Shown in pieces: positions 1-8,410 of a DNA stretch of 64,000 nucleotides. The DNA is from Pseudobutyrivibrio xylanivorans (GTDB lineage Bacteria; Bacillota; Clostridia; Lachnospirales; Lachnospiraceae). The position numbers and the translations under genes are program-made. Positions within the stretch are counted from its first letter, which is position 1; every line of letters starts with the position of its first letter. Under the pieces are notes generated by a model that was not told the DNA's origin, ran no database searches, and was given only the letters and a program-made list of their open reading frames with translations. The stretch spans positions 2,882,501 through 2,946,500 of the forward strand of contig NZ_CP043028.1 of NCBI RefSeq assembly GCF_008935055.1. Direction: 5' to 3'.

Positions 1-7
1 ATACATG

Positions 8-46
8 AAAAATCACATATCAAGGAATAAATCCTTGATATGTGGT
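8..46 (-). terminator. Rho-independent terminator of the DUF2225 gene
   Basis: A perfect 12-bp inverted repeat (arms 14-25 and 33-44) with a 7-nt loop is followed on the minus strand by a run of five T. It lies about 30 bp past the stop codon of the minus-strand gene that ends at 76. Confidence 0.85.
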
Positions 47-75
47 TAATTTAAAGTCTCAAATAATGCTATAGA

Positions 76-936
76 TTATGCCTTTTCTGAAGCAGCCTTT
101 GCTGTAATTTCATCCTTCAGGTCGACACATTTATCTTTAAGCTTTCGTGATGTGGATGGTGATTGAATAAGCCTTGCAACAAGATTCATAGCTGCATCAT
201 ATTTCTTGTAATATGCCGACATATTAGCAAGCATAAACTCTACAGCCTCAGATGCCATTCCACAGTATGGTGGAGTCTCTGCTGAGATTGCTTTCATAAA
301 GCCCTCGTAAGCCTGAGAATAAAATCCCTCGTACTCCTTCTTAATAAGCTCTACCTGCTTTGGATCTGCTTCCTTATTGCCTTCAAGCTCCTTGAGCTGT
401 GCTCTGCGAAGCCATGCAATCTTCAGACAGACATATGCCTTTTCAGACATCTTTGCACGCTTTTTCATGGTGCAAATCAAAGCCAGTTTGAACTTCTCTA
501 TTGAATAATCGTATGAATATAAATCTGGTAGCTGCTCATTTGGCTGTGGCTTAAAGTTTGGACAGAATTCCGAACGAATAAGCTTAACACGTGCTGTATC
601 AATCTTTGAAAACATTGTGTCTAAAGCAGAATAACCACAGTTAGGACAAGAAATAAAATCATATTTAATCTTGTCAACATGCTCATAGTTTGGTCTTAAG
701 TCGAAATCAGGTTCAAGCCTCTTAAGCTTAGTAGCAAGAACAGCCTTAATTGGAAAATCCTTGTCACATACAGGGCAACGAACCTTTTTGTCTAAAACAA
801 AATCCTTTTCCTGCTTAACAACAGGGGCAGCCTTCTTCGCAACAGCCTTTTCCTTTTTAGGCTTGTCGTCGGCTAAAATGTCCAGCTCTCCATCCGTAGA
901 AAAGCCGAACTTCTCCATTCCAGAAAGTAAATTCAT
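76..936 (-). CDS. DUF2225 family protein with zinc-ribbon cysteines
   Basis: This protein of about 286 residues belongs to the DUF2225 family, whose biochemical role is not established. It has a lysine-rich N-terminal stretch, then CPVC and CPNCG cysteine pairs about 45 residues apart that look like one split zinc-binding site. The C-terminal half is helical and resembles tetratricopeptide-type repeats. I chose the ATG at 936 (MNLLSG) because AAAGGA sits 7 nt upstream. The longer reading starts at a TTG at 975 with no ribosome site. It stands alone downstream of glnS, separated by a series of hairpins, and ends at a strong terminator. Family assignment is fairly sure; function is unknown. Confidence 0.8.
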   Translation of the reverse strand: MNLLSGMEKFGFSTDGELDILADDKPKKEKAVAKKAAPVVKQEKDFVLDKKVRCPVCDKDFPIKAVLATKLKRLEPDFDLRPNYEHVDKIKYDFISCPNCGYSALDTMFSKIDTARVKLIRSEFCPNFKPQPNEQLPDLYSYDYSIEKFKLALICTMKKRAKMSEKAYVCLKIAWLRRAQLKELEGNKEADPKQVELIKKEYEGFYSQAYEGFMKAISAETPPYCGMASEAVEFMLANMSAYYKKYDAAMNLVARLIQSPSTSRKLKDKCVDLKDEITAKAASEKA

Positions 937-981
937 ATTGGTGTCCTTTTCTGTTACATAATCAGTTGGTAACAAGGTTTA

Positions 982-1094
982 ATTGCAGTCAAGATAAACT
1001 GCAATCAAATCTGGCTCTTTGAGCCAGACATTAATTTTGATAAATTAAAATTAATGCCAGAGACATAACTAAATAAGCTGATGCTTATTTAGTT
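982..1094. repeat. Four consecutive hairpins between glnS and the DUF2225 gene
   Basis: Four perfect inverted repeats follow each other in 113 bp: arms 982-989/998-1005 (8 bp), 1010-1017/1021-1028 (8 bp), 1031-1038/1047-1054 (8 bp) and 1067-1078/1083-1094 (12 bp, 4-nt loop). The last contains the glnS stop codon. Their sequences are unrelated to each other. One or more probably ends glnS transcription, although none is followed by a long T run on the minus strand. Confidence 0.75.
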
Positions 1095-2749
1095 ACTTTA
1101 AATGAACTCTTCAAAGATACAATTCTATTGAATACTAAAGCATCCTCCCTAGAATCTTTAGCATCAACACAGAAAAATCCCTGTCTTACAAACTGGAAGC
1201 TATCATAAGCCTTAGCATCCTTTAAAGATGGCTCCACAAGACAGTTTTTAAGAACTGTTAGTGAGTTTGGATTGAGATTCAAACTACCATCTTCATTATA
1301 CACTCCTTTTTCCTCGTCCACAATATTTTCGTAGAGACGAACCTCAGCATTGAGTGCAGTTTTTGCAGCAACCCAGTGGATTGTTCCCTTTACCTTACGG
1401 CCATCTGGAGCATCTCCACCCTTTGTGGCTGGATCATAAGTACAGTGAATGCATGTAACATTGCCATTTTCATCTGTCTCGTATGAAGTACATGTAACGA
1501 AATATGCGTTCATAAGACGTACTTCATTGCCTGGGTAAAGTCTGAAGTATTTCTTTGGAGGCTCAATCATGAAATCCTCTCTGTCAATGTAAAGCTCCTT
1601 GCCAAATGGAACCTGACGGCTTCCAAGCTCTGGATTTTCAAGGTTGTTTGGAGCCTCAAGCCACTCTACATCATCACTCTCATAGTTGTCGATAACAAGC
1701 TTAACTGGGTCAAGAACTGCCATTACACGGCTGCGGCTTGTCTTAAGATCCTCACGGATGCAGTACTCAAGCATAGCATAGTCAGATGATGAATTAGCTT
1801 TTGAAACACCAGAAAGCTCAACGAATTTTCTAAGTGATTCTGGTGTGAAGCCACGACGACGAAGGGCTGCAATTGAAACGAGACGTGGATCATCCCAACC
1901 GTCTACAATGCCGTCTTCAACAAGCTTCTTGATATAACGCTTACCTGTAACTACGTTTGTAAGATACATCTTTGCGAACTCAATCTGGCGTGGTGGATTA
2001 GCAAAGCCAGCTGACTTAACAACCCAATCATAAAGAGGTCTATGGTCCTCAAACTCAAGTGTACAGATTGAATGTGTAATACCCTCGAAAGCGTCCTCAA
2101 GTGGATGTGCGAAATCGTACATTGGGTAGATGCACCACTTATCACCTGTATTGTGATGTGTCATGTGAGCAACTCTGTAAAGAATTGGATCACGCATGTT
2201 GATGTTAGGTGATGACATATCAATCTTCGCACGAAGTGTATGTGTGCCGTCCTCGTACTTGCCAGCCTTCATATCCTCGAACATCTGAAGATTCTCTTCA
2301 ATAGAACGATTGCGGTTTGGATCTTCCTTACCTGGGTGCTCGAAATCACCACGGTACTCTCTCATTTCCTCTGCAGAAAGGTCTGAAACGTATGCAAGTC
2401 CCTTATTGATAAGGTCTACAGCAACCTCATACATTTTATCGAAATAATTTGACGCGAAATAAAGGTGCTCACCCCAATCAGCGCCGAGCCACTGAATATC
2501 AGCCTTGATAGAATCAACGAACTCAACCTTTTCCTTTGTTGGGTTGGTATCATCGAATCTCATGTGGAACTCACCATTGTACTTCTTTGCGAGACCATAA
2601 TTTAAGATAATTGACTTCGCGTGTCCTATATGTAAATATCCATTAGGCTCTGGAGGGAAGCGTGTACAAACATGATCGTAAACGCCTTCCTTTAAGTCCT
2701 TATCGATTTCTAGCTCGATAAAATTTTTGCTTACTACTTCTTCACTCAT
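1085..2749 (-). CDS. glnS: Glutaminyl-tRNA synthetase
   Basis: This class I synthetase charges tRNA-Gln directly with glutamine. The product of about 554 residues carries the HIGH motif near residue 40 within [16 protein letters not shown], and a divergent KMSKS-equivalent VVTGKR near residue 262. It has the GlnRS catalytic domain and C-terminal beta-barrel anticodon-binding region, at normal length for bacterial GlnRS. I start at ATG 2749 (MSEE): the GAAGGGA ribosome site is 11 nt upstream and would lie inside the coding region if the TTG at 2770 were used. It follows the rhomboid-like gene by 21 nt, so the two are probably co-transcribed. Many Firmicutes lack GlnRS and use GatCAB, so its presence implies direct charging here. 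Confidence 0.95.
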   Translation of the reverse strand: MSEEVVSKNFIELEIDKDLKEGVYDHVCTRFPPEPNGYLHIGHAKSIILNYGLAKKYNGEFHMRFDDTNPTKEKVEFVDSIKADIQWLGADWGEHLYFASNYFDKMYEVAVDLINKGLAYVSDLSAEEMREYRGDFEHPGKEDPNRNRSIEENLQMFEDMKAGKYEDGTHTLRAKIDMSSPNINMRDPILYRVAHMTHHNTGDKWCIYPMYDFAHPLEDAFEGITHSICTLEFEDHRPLYDWVVKSAGFANPPRQIEFAKMYLTNVVTGKRYIKKLVEDGIVDGWDDPRLVSIAALRRRGFTPESLRKFVELSGVSKANSSSDYAMLEYCIREDLKTSRSRVMAVLDPVKLVIDNYESDDVEWLEAPNNLENPELGSRQVPFGKELYIDREDFMIEPPKKYFRLYPGNEVRLMNAYFVTCTSYETDENGNVTCIHCTYDPATKGGDAPDGRKVKGTIHWVAAKTALNAEVRLYENIVDEEKGVYNEDGSLNLNPNSLTVLKNCLVEPSLKDAKAYDSFQFVRQGFFCVDAKDSREDALVFNRIVSLKSSFKVTK

Positions 2750-2770
2750 TTTATTTATTATTCCCTTCAA

Positions 2771-3643
2771 TTAATTTACATGTGTATGAGTAAACAAATG
2801 GTCTGAGCAATACTCGTAATTTCCATTACATTTACTGCAAAATCTGAACTCTAACTCTGGGTTAGAAAGCTCTGTGCGTCCGCAGACAGCACACTTGTGT
2901 CTGGCAATTGGTGTACCATCTCTGTACTGTGTGCGAGGTGGAGTTGCCTGACGTCTGAACTCGTTTCTTCTGTGGATTTCCTTTGGATTATATCTGTTGT
3001 AGTTTCTGGTCATCAGGAAGAATATAAGATAATTCAAAAGTGATGCAATAATTGGAACTGCAACATACCACTGTCCTGAAACAAAGTGCTCTACTATTTC
3101 AACACCTACGATAACCAGATAGAAAATAGACATCCATTTCATCTTCACTGGGATGATGAAATACAGAAGAACCTGCATATCTGGAAAGCAAGTGGAAAAA
3201 GCCAAAAAGATGGAAAGATTAATGTAGTAGGTACTAATCAGATTTCCAATGCCAATTGGTGTAGTCTTATAAATCAAGAAGTACACAACATATGTAATAA
3301 AGGCTCCAATGAGAGTAAATAGCAAACCGCCAAAGATATATACATTAAAGCGGAATGCTCCCCATGTTCTTTCAAGGGCTGTACCTAACTGATAGTACAG
3401 GAAAAACATAATAAGAGCCCAAATAAGCTGAGTCTGAGGTGGAATAATCACCCATGTAACAAGACGCCATATCTGGCCATGCAAAATATAATAAGGCTCA
3501 AGAGTAAGATAATCCAAATATGGAACACCTGTGAACCTCTGTCCAAACTGAAGTAAATAGCCGATTACGTAACCACCAATAAGATAAACAATCAGGTTGT
3601 TAACTGCGAATTTGCCAAATTTTTTCTCTAATTTATCAAGCAA
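2771..3643 (-). CDS. Rhomboid-like integral membrane protein with C-terminal zinc finger
   Basis: The product has about 291 residues, with roughly six hydrophobic segments in the first 220. They are followed by a basic linker and a cysteine/histidine cluster (HKCAVCGR, RFCSKC, YCSDH) typical of a treble-clef or zinc-ribbon fold. Overall layout matches rhomboid-family membrane proteins, but I see neither the GxSG serine motif nor the catalytic histidine of active rhomboid proteases, so it is probably a non-proteolytic member. The start is a TTG at 3643: GGAGG lies 7 nt upstream, and the ATG at 3673 would place that site inside the gene. It is directly upstream of glnS. Substrate and role are unknown. 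Confidence 0.7.
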   Translation of the reverse strand: MLDKLEKKFGKFAVNNLIVYLIGGYVIGYLLQFGQRFTGVPYLDYLTLEPYYILHGQIWRLVTWVIIPPQTQLIWALIMFFLYYQLGTALERTWGAFRFNVYIFGGLLFTLIGAFITYVVYFLIYKTTPIGIGNLISTYYINLSIFLAFSTCFPDMQVLLYFIIPVKMKWMSIFYLVIVGVEIVEHFVSGQWYVAVPIIASLLNYLIFFLMTRNYNRYNPKEIHRRNEFRRQATPPRTQYRDGTPIARHKCAVCGRTELSNPELEFRFCSKCNGNYEYCSDHLFTHTHVN

Positions 3644-3675
3644 AATAATACCTCCGAAAGTAAAAATTGACATAA

Positions 3676-3714
3676 GAATAGACTTTAAAGATTATAACCC
3701 TTTAAAGCCTATTC
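3676..3714 (-). terminator. Hairpin ending the yesN-yesM-binding-protein operon
   Basis: Arms 3676-3690 and 3700-3714 pair over 15 positions with one mismatch around a 9-nt loop. It lies 30 bp after the stop of the sugar-binding lipoprotein gene. The T-rich tract on the minus strand is weak and set back, so termination strength is uncertain. Confidence 0.6.
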
Positions 3715-3743
3715 CCGCAACTATAATTTAATTTCTATAAAGG

Positions 3744-4781
3744 TTATTCCTGTAGATACTGTCGTGCGTTTTTTCTATCAATCTTTTCGTAAGGAACAAA
3801 GTAATATTTCCCCTTTGTTAGCTGTATATCCTCAGGAATTGAATTATTGAAACTCAGGCCATATGCCATTTCAGCAATAATCCTGCCCTTTTCTTTTGCA
3901 TTATTTAATGCTGTCCCCTCTATAAGCCCACTCTTTATCTGTTCAATAGCCTCTGTCTGTCCGTTTACCCCAACAACCAAAGGCATTGTCTGAACACCAA
4001 ATTCTTTTAGGGCATCAACAGCACCAAGTGCCATATTATCATCATTTGCCAGAATAAGCTCTATCTGTCGAGGATAGCCCTGCAAAAGGGAGTTTATCTT
4101 TGTCTGTGCCTGCTGTCTATCCCAATTGGCAATTTCATCACCAAGACGCTCAATTTCAACGCCGCCTGCAGTGATTGTGTCAACTGAGACACGGCTCCTT
4201 ATAATTGCATCAGGATGTCCAGCCTCCCCCTCCAGCATCACATACTGGATAACACCATCATGATTTAAATCGATATCTTCCTCTCTATCCTCCCATGCTG
4301 AAAGTACAAGCTCACCCTGAATTCGGCCACTCTCCTCAGGCTTAGCCCCCACGTAATAAAGCTTGTCAAAGCGTCGCAAGTCGTCCTCCACAGGTTCCCT
4401 GTTAAAAAAGATAATAGGAATGTCCGCAGATTTAGCCTTTTCAATGATAACCGAAGCATCAGTCCTATCCACAAGGTTAACGCAAATTGCGTCGTAGCCC
4501 TTTTCAATGAAATCGTCCACCTGCTCATTTTGAACAAGCTGATTCTTGCTGGAGTATACTACGGTTGTAGTCACATCAACCTCTGAATCCTGACCAAGCT
4601 TCAGAAGATTTTCCTCGATATTATGCCTGATATCTTCTGTAAACGGGTCGAACTCATTGTACATTGTAACCCCAATCTTTATTGATTTGTTAATCTCCTC
4701 CTCAGGCTGATTACTTTTACAGCTACTTAAAAGACTACCTGTAACAGCAAACAGCATTAGCATTGCAATTTTCTTTTTCAA
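3744..4781 (-). CDS. Galactose/glucose-type sugar-binding lipoprotein (MglB-like)
   Basis: This 345-residue solute-binding protein of the periplasmic-binding-protein type I fold has a lipoprotein signal peptide (lipobox LLSSC, cysteine near residue 20). A calcium-loop-like segment DLNHDGVIQ near residue 173, the hallmark of galactose/glucose-binding proteins, points to a hexose ligand. It should sit on the outer membrane face. The start is TTG with GAGG 6 nt upstream. It is the last gene of the operon after yesN, yesM and a membrane-anchored homologue, with no permease or ATPase of its own. It may feed the MmsAB transporter encoded upstream or present sugar to the sensor kinase. The ligand is inferred, not shown. 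Confidence 0.85.
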   Translation of the reverse strand: MKKKIAMLMLFAVTGSLLSSCKSNQPEEEINKSIKIGVTMYNEFDPFTEDIRHNIEENLLKLGQDSEVDVTTTVVYSSKNQLVQNEQVDDFIEKGYDAICVNLVDRTDASVIIEKAKSADIPIIFFNREPVEDDLRRFDKLYYVGAKPEESGRIQGELVLSAWEDREEDIDLNHDGVIQYVMLEGEAGHPDAIIRSRVSVDTITAGGVEIERLGDEIANWDRQQAQTKINSLLQGYPRQIELILANDDNMALGAVDALKEFGVQTMPLVVGVNGQTEAIEQIKSGLIEGTALNNAKEKGRIIAEMAYGLSFNNSIPEDIQLTKGKYYFVPYEKIDRKNARQYLQE

Positions 4782-4807
4782 AACATCCTCACTATTTAAA
4801 TTCTTAA

Positions 4808-5605
4808 TTATTTTGCAAAAGGAAACAGAATCTTTTGGAACTTTTCTGTATACATAGATTCCTTATCAACGACATAATAAAGAGGCACCTGTTTTGCAAT
4901 GGAAGAGAAAGATTTTCCTGTCAAAACCTGCTTTACTGTAATATACCCAAGGGAATAATCATCTCGATAAGCCAAAGCCTTAACCATGCCCTTATCAAGA
5001 TAGTAAACAGCCTCCGAACGATTATCGATGGCATAAATATCAAAATTTTTGAAGGTAATATCTTCTTCAAAAGAATAATCCTCAAAGCTCATAGTTTTGA
5101 AGTAGATATTGGAATCTTTCAAAAGTGTACCAAGCTGCTCATCCTGCTGATTACAAAGAAGTAAAACACTATTACTGCTATTCTTCAAAATGTAGGATAC
5201 TAGCTCTTTATTCATGGCATCGTCATCGCCAGTTGAAAGGAAACTAACCTTATCCTCTAAGCCCATTTCAGAAATATAATCTTCAACCTCAGAATGATAA
5301 TTGCTTGAGACAACTACATAATCTGCCCCATCTTTAAGCTGACGCTTAATAGCTTCAATCTCACCCTCTGCTCCTGCTTCCACCGATGAAGTCACAAACA
5401 GTATTTCGCAATCATTATCAAGAGCAGCTGTCTCAGCACCAGTCCGAAGATTTTCCCAAAGATCCATATTATCGCCACTAACCACAAAGGATATGTTTGT
5501 CACATCTTTTGTGATTGTGCTGTAATTCACGTAGATAAAAAATTCTATGCCTATCAGCACCAGAAGGCTTAAAAAGAAGGCTATTAAAATCTTATTTTTT
5601 CTCAT
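4808..5605 (-). CDS. Membrane-anchored sugar-binding-protein homologue, putative sensor partner
   Basis: The 265-residue product has a short cytoplasmic lead, one hydrophobic segment (about residues 7-27), then an extracellular domain resembling periplasmic binding protein type I (SFVVSGDNMDLWENLRTG, DGADYVVVSSNYH). No lipobox or clear signal-peptidase site is seen, so it is likely tethered by the N-terminal helix. It is shorter than transport binding proteins (usually 300 or more residues). It overlaps the end of the YesM-like kinase gene by 14 bp, which suggests translational coupling and a sensory rather than transport role, as in three-component systems where a binding protein reports to a LytS/YesM kinase. 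Confidence 0.75.
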   Translation of the reverse strand: MRKNKILIAFFLSLLVLIGIEFFIYVNYSTITKDVTNISFVVSGDNMDLWENLRTGAETAALDNDCEILFVTSSVEAGAEGEIEAIKRQLKDGADYVVVSSNYHSEVEDYISEMGLEDKVSFLSTGDDDAMNKELVSYILKNSSNSVLLLCNQQDEQLGTLLKDSNIYFKTMSFEDYSFEEDITFKNFDIYAIDNRSEAVYYLDKGMVKALAYRDDYSLGYITVKQVLTGKSFSSIAKQVPLYYVVDKESMYTEKFQKILFPFAK

Positions 5606-7412
5606 TTTCTACGCCTTTCTTATATTCCTCGTAGGTCAGCTTTGGAAGATGAATAATCGCTGTAGTGCCCTCATCAAGCTCACTTTCAATTGAAAGTCCA
5701 TAATCATCCTTGAAATAAAGCTTGATACGCTGATTGATATTCCAGAGACCGATGCCTGAGCCCTTCCCTTTGCTCTCTGTTTTTTCCACAAGAAGATTTT
5801 CTAAAACTTCCGGCGGAATTCCCATTCCGTTGTCACGAACCTCAATATAAATATCTCCGTCCCTCTCGTAGCCCTTGATGTCAATCTCACCTTCATCATC
5901 TAAATCACCCACCGCATGATAAATGGCGTTTTCAAGAAGCGGCTGAATAATCAGCTTGATGGTGATGCAATCCTCGATTGCGGGATCAATATCTATATTA
6001 GCTTCGAACTTGTTCTTGTAGCGAACCTGCTGAATTGCTAGATAATTCTTAGCATGAGTCACTTCATCCTTAATAGAAATAATGTTATTACCCTTGCTGA
6101 GGGAAATCCTAAAAAGCGTAGCAAGACTTGTAATCATTGAAATCGCCTCAGGGTATTTTTCACATTCAATCATCCAAATTACAGAGTCCAAGGTATTATA
6201 GAGGAAATGAGGATTAATTTGGGCCTGAAGAGCATTCAATTCGGATTTACGTTTTTCCTTTTGCTCTGCAACTCGTTCATCCATCATATTTCGCATCTGT
6301 ACTAGAAGTGATTTGATTGCTCGGCCAAGATGTCTGATTTCATGCGAACCACCAATATAAATTCTTTCTGCATCGAAACGGCCATCCTCAATCTCAGAAA
6401 GTGACTCTTCAAGACGTCTGATTGGATCTGTGACAATCTTTGAAATAAACACGTTACCAAAGAGAATCAAAAATACGGTAACTGAAATAATAATAAGCAT
6501 AAACAGTCTAAGCTGGTTAAAATTAGAAGCCAGCTCTGAAATTGGCATAACAGATACAATACGCCAGCCAGTATAACCAACCGTTTTTACAATAACCGAA
6601 CGCTGATTTCCCTCAAAGGTCTCGATATAATTGCCATCATTGTAACTGGCTGCCTTTGCATTATTCTCCTTAGCCAGACCAGAATTAATAGCACGCTGTT
6701 GTGGATGAAAAATTATTTCACCATCACCGTCTATCAGATAAACATAGCCTGCGCCACGTTCATTTACACGGGAAAACATCTGCTCAATGGCAGAATAATT
6801 CATATCAACAAGTAGAATTCCCCTGCGCTGATGGCCCATGTAATTCAAATCTACACTTCTGCTAAGGGAAACAACCCAGTAGTATCGATAATTACTACTT
6901 TCGAACATATTTTGAACATGAGGCGTTGAGAAATGAAAATTCTCGATTTTCTCCTCCGTGCTTGTGAACCAGTCCTGCTCCGTGAAATCCACACCTGATT
7001 TTCTGGTAGCAATTGGCGCAGCAGAAATAAGAGCACCATCCTGGGAAATACAGGCGATGCTGATAAGATTATCCTTATTTGCCGCATACAAAAGATCCAT
7101 TTCTTTTGTCATGGTATCACTTGTCAAATCCATGTTTTTGATAACGTTGTAATACATGGAATTTGAAATACCCATCATATTTCGTAAATACGAATTAAGA
7201 TTCCAGCTTATCTGGTCAATAATCTGCTCATTATTATCTATGGCAGTCTGTCTTGCAGTATTGATATAGTTTGCATAAAACGCAAGCGTCATGAAGGTCA
7301 TGCTGAGAATGGAAACAACAGTAAATGACAACGAAATAATCAGCTGAATACTTCGTCTCTTGGATGCTCTTCTGACCTTTTTAAGCTGAGATTTCAGGTC
7401 TGGTAGTTTCAT
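5592..7412 (-). CDS. YesM-type sensor histidine kinase
   Basis: This 606-residue membrane kinase has two transmembrane segments (about residues 25-47 and 300-320) flanking a roughly 250-residue extracellular Cache-type sensor domain. A HAMP domain, a His_kinase region with the phospho-acceptor motif QINPHFLYNTLDS and a C-terminal HATPase domain (ENAIYHAV, DNGMGIPP, GSGIGLWN) follow. It is the usual partner of AraC-type response regulators in carbohydrate sensing. The ATG overlaps the yesN-like stop as ATGA, so the two are coupled. Neighbouring binding-protein genes and the ABC transporter suggest it senses a sugar and controls that transporter. The identity of the sugar is unknown. Confidence 0.92.
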   Translation of the reverse strand: MKLPDLKSQLKKVRRASKRRSIQLIISLSFTVVSILSMTFMTLAFYANYINTARQTAIDNNEQIIDQISWNLNSYLRNMMGISNSMYYNVIKNMDLTSDTMTKEMDLLYAANKDNLISIACISQDGALISAAPIATRKSGVDFTEQDWFTSTEEKIENFHFSTPHVQNMFESSNYRYYWVVSLSRSVDLNYMGHQRRGILLVDMNYSAIEQMFSRVNERGAGYVYLIDGDGEIIFHPQQRAINSGLAKENNAKAASYNDGNYIETFEGNQRSVIVKTVGYTGWRIVSVMPISELASNFNQLRLFMLIIISVTVFLILFGNVFISKIVTDPIRRLEESLSEIEDGRFDAERIYIGGSHEIRHLGRAIKSLLVQMRNMMDERVAEQKEKRKSELNALQAQINPHFLYNTLDSVIWMIECEKYPEAISMITSLATLFRISLSKGNNIISIKDEVTHAKNYLAIQQVRYKNKFEANIDIDPAIEDCITIKLIIQPLLENAIYHAVGDLDDEGEIDIKGYERDGDIYIEVRDNGMGIPPEVLENLLVEKTESKGKGSGIGLWNINQRIKLYFKDDYGLSIESELDEGTTAIIHLPKLTYEEYKKGVENEKK

Positions 7413-8176
7413 TGCTCATCCTTCTTCTGTCTGTACTTTGATGGAGAAATTCCATAAGCTTTCTTGAATACATAGCTAAAATAGTTAGGATCATCAATGC
7501 CCACAAGTCCCGCAATGATATAGGCCTTTTCATCAGTGTTATCAAGGAGATATTTAGCCTTTTCCATGCGAAGATCTGTAAGATAGGTAACAAAGGTGCT
7601 ACCAGTCTTCTTCCTAAAAAGCGTTGAAAAATAATTTGGAGTAACATTAAGCTGGGAACAAATTTTATCTACAGATAAATCAGACTCGCTACAGTGCTCC
7701 AAAATATACGCCTTTGCTTGCTCCACGAGGTCATTATCCTTAGCAGATGGATTAACAAAATACTTTTCTAAATTTTCCAGATTGCGCCTTAGCTCAACCT
7801 CGTCATCAAGACGCACTTTTAAACGTGAAAAGAGCTGACACAGCTCATCAGAATTGACAGGCTTAAGGATATACTCCTCGACGGAAAGTTCGATAGCCTC
7901 CTTGGCGTACTCGAACTCATCATAGCCTGAAAGAATTACGAATTTGGTGGTCGGCAGCTCAGCCTTCAGCTGTTTGGAGAACTCCAAGCCATTCATGAAA
8001 GGCATATTGATATCTGTCATAACCACATCTGGGCGGCGTTCCAAAGCCATGTCCAAAGCATCAAAGCCATTGCCTGCAGAACCCACCACAATAAAGCCTA
8101 GTTCGGCCCAGTTAATCTTTTTCTCGATGGCGACGCGGACTTCCTCCTCGTCGTCTACCAACATAACATTGTACAT
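7409..8176 (-). CDS. YesN-type response regulator (receiver plus AraC helix-turn-helix)
   Basis: This 256-residue DNA-binding regulator has an N-terminal receiver domain (acidic pocket VDDEEE, phospho-acceptor aspartate in VVMTDINMP, conserved lysine in YILKPV). Its C-terminal AraC family domain has two helix-turn-helices (LSVDKICSQLNVTPNYFSTLFRK and the FSYVFKKAYGISPSKYR end). I start at ATG 8176: GAGGGA lies 8-9 nt upstream, and the preceding ATG is too close to it. It is transcribed with the kinase and two binding-protein genes. The likely target is the direct-repeat site at the chvE promoter (12428-12460). Confidence 0.93.
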   Translation of the reverse strand: MYNVMLVDDEEEVRVAIEKKINWAELGFIVVGSAGNGFDALDMALERRPDVVMTDINMPFMNGLEFSKQLKAELPTTKFVILSGYDEFEYAKEAIELSVEEYILKPVNSDELCQLFSRLKVRLDDEVELRRNLENLEKYFVNPSAKDNDLVEQAKAYILEHCSESDLSVDKICSQLNVTPNYFSTLFRKKTGSTFVTYLTDLRMEKAKYLLDNTDEKAYIIAGLVGIDDPNYFSYVFKKAYGISPSKYRQKKDEQ

Positions 8177-8215
8177 ACGCATTCTCCCTCGTAAAAACCC
8201 TAGGGATATTATAGC

Positions 8216-8237
8216 AAAAAAGATGCCCGAGGGCATC
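8216..8237 (-). terminator. Terminator between the transporter genes and the yesN operon
   Basis: A perfect 7-bp GC-rich stem (8222-8228 and 8231-8237) with a 2-nt spacer is followed on the minus strand by six T. It ends transcription coming from mmsB. A TATAAT-like sequence immediately after it (8206-8213 region) could serve as the -10 box of the yesN operon, but no good -35 is visible. Confidence 0.75.
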
Positions 8238-8277
8238 CTAAATCTTACGCTTTGTTACGCTATCAAGCTTATGTTGA

Positions 8278-8405
8278 GTCGGTAGCCTACAAGCATTGGC
8301 TGTAGCTATCAAGCTATGATATTTCTTAAGCGAGACATTTAGTCGAGCGGAGAAATCATCAGGCTTGTAAGCGTAACAGCCTGAAGGCTTGTAGGCGTAA
8401 CCGAC
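8278..8405 (+). repeat. Structured repeat family, copy 1 (two nested modules)
   Basis: A 128-nt rod-like hairpin starts 5 bp past the mmsB stop. The outer stem GTCGG/CCGAC encloses GCCTACAAGC pairing with GCTTGTAGGC. Inside it lies a second complete module with stem GGCTGT/ACAGCC, GCTATCAAGC opposite GCTTGTAAGC, and an upper stem GATATTTCT/AGAAATC. The apical loop contains GAGACATTTAGTCGA. Each 3' side carries the fixed GTAAC. Strand is given by the orientation shared with copies 2 and 3; the neighbouring genes are read on the minus strand. Confidence 0.75.
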
Positions 8406-8410
8406 GGACT

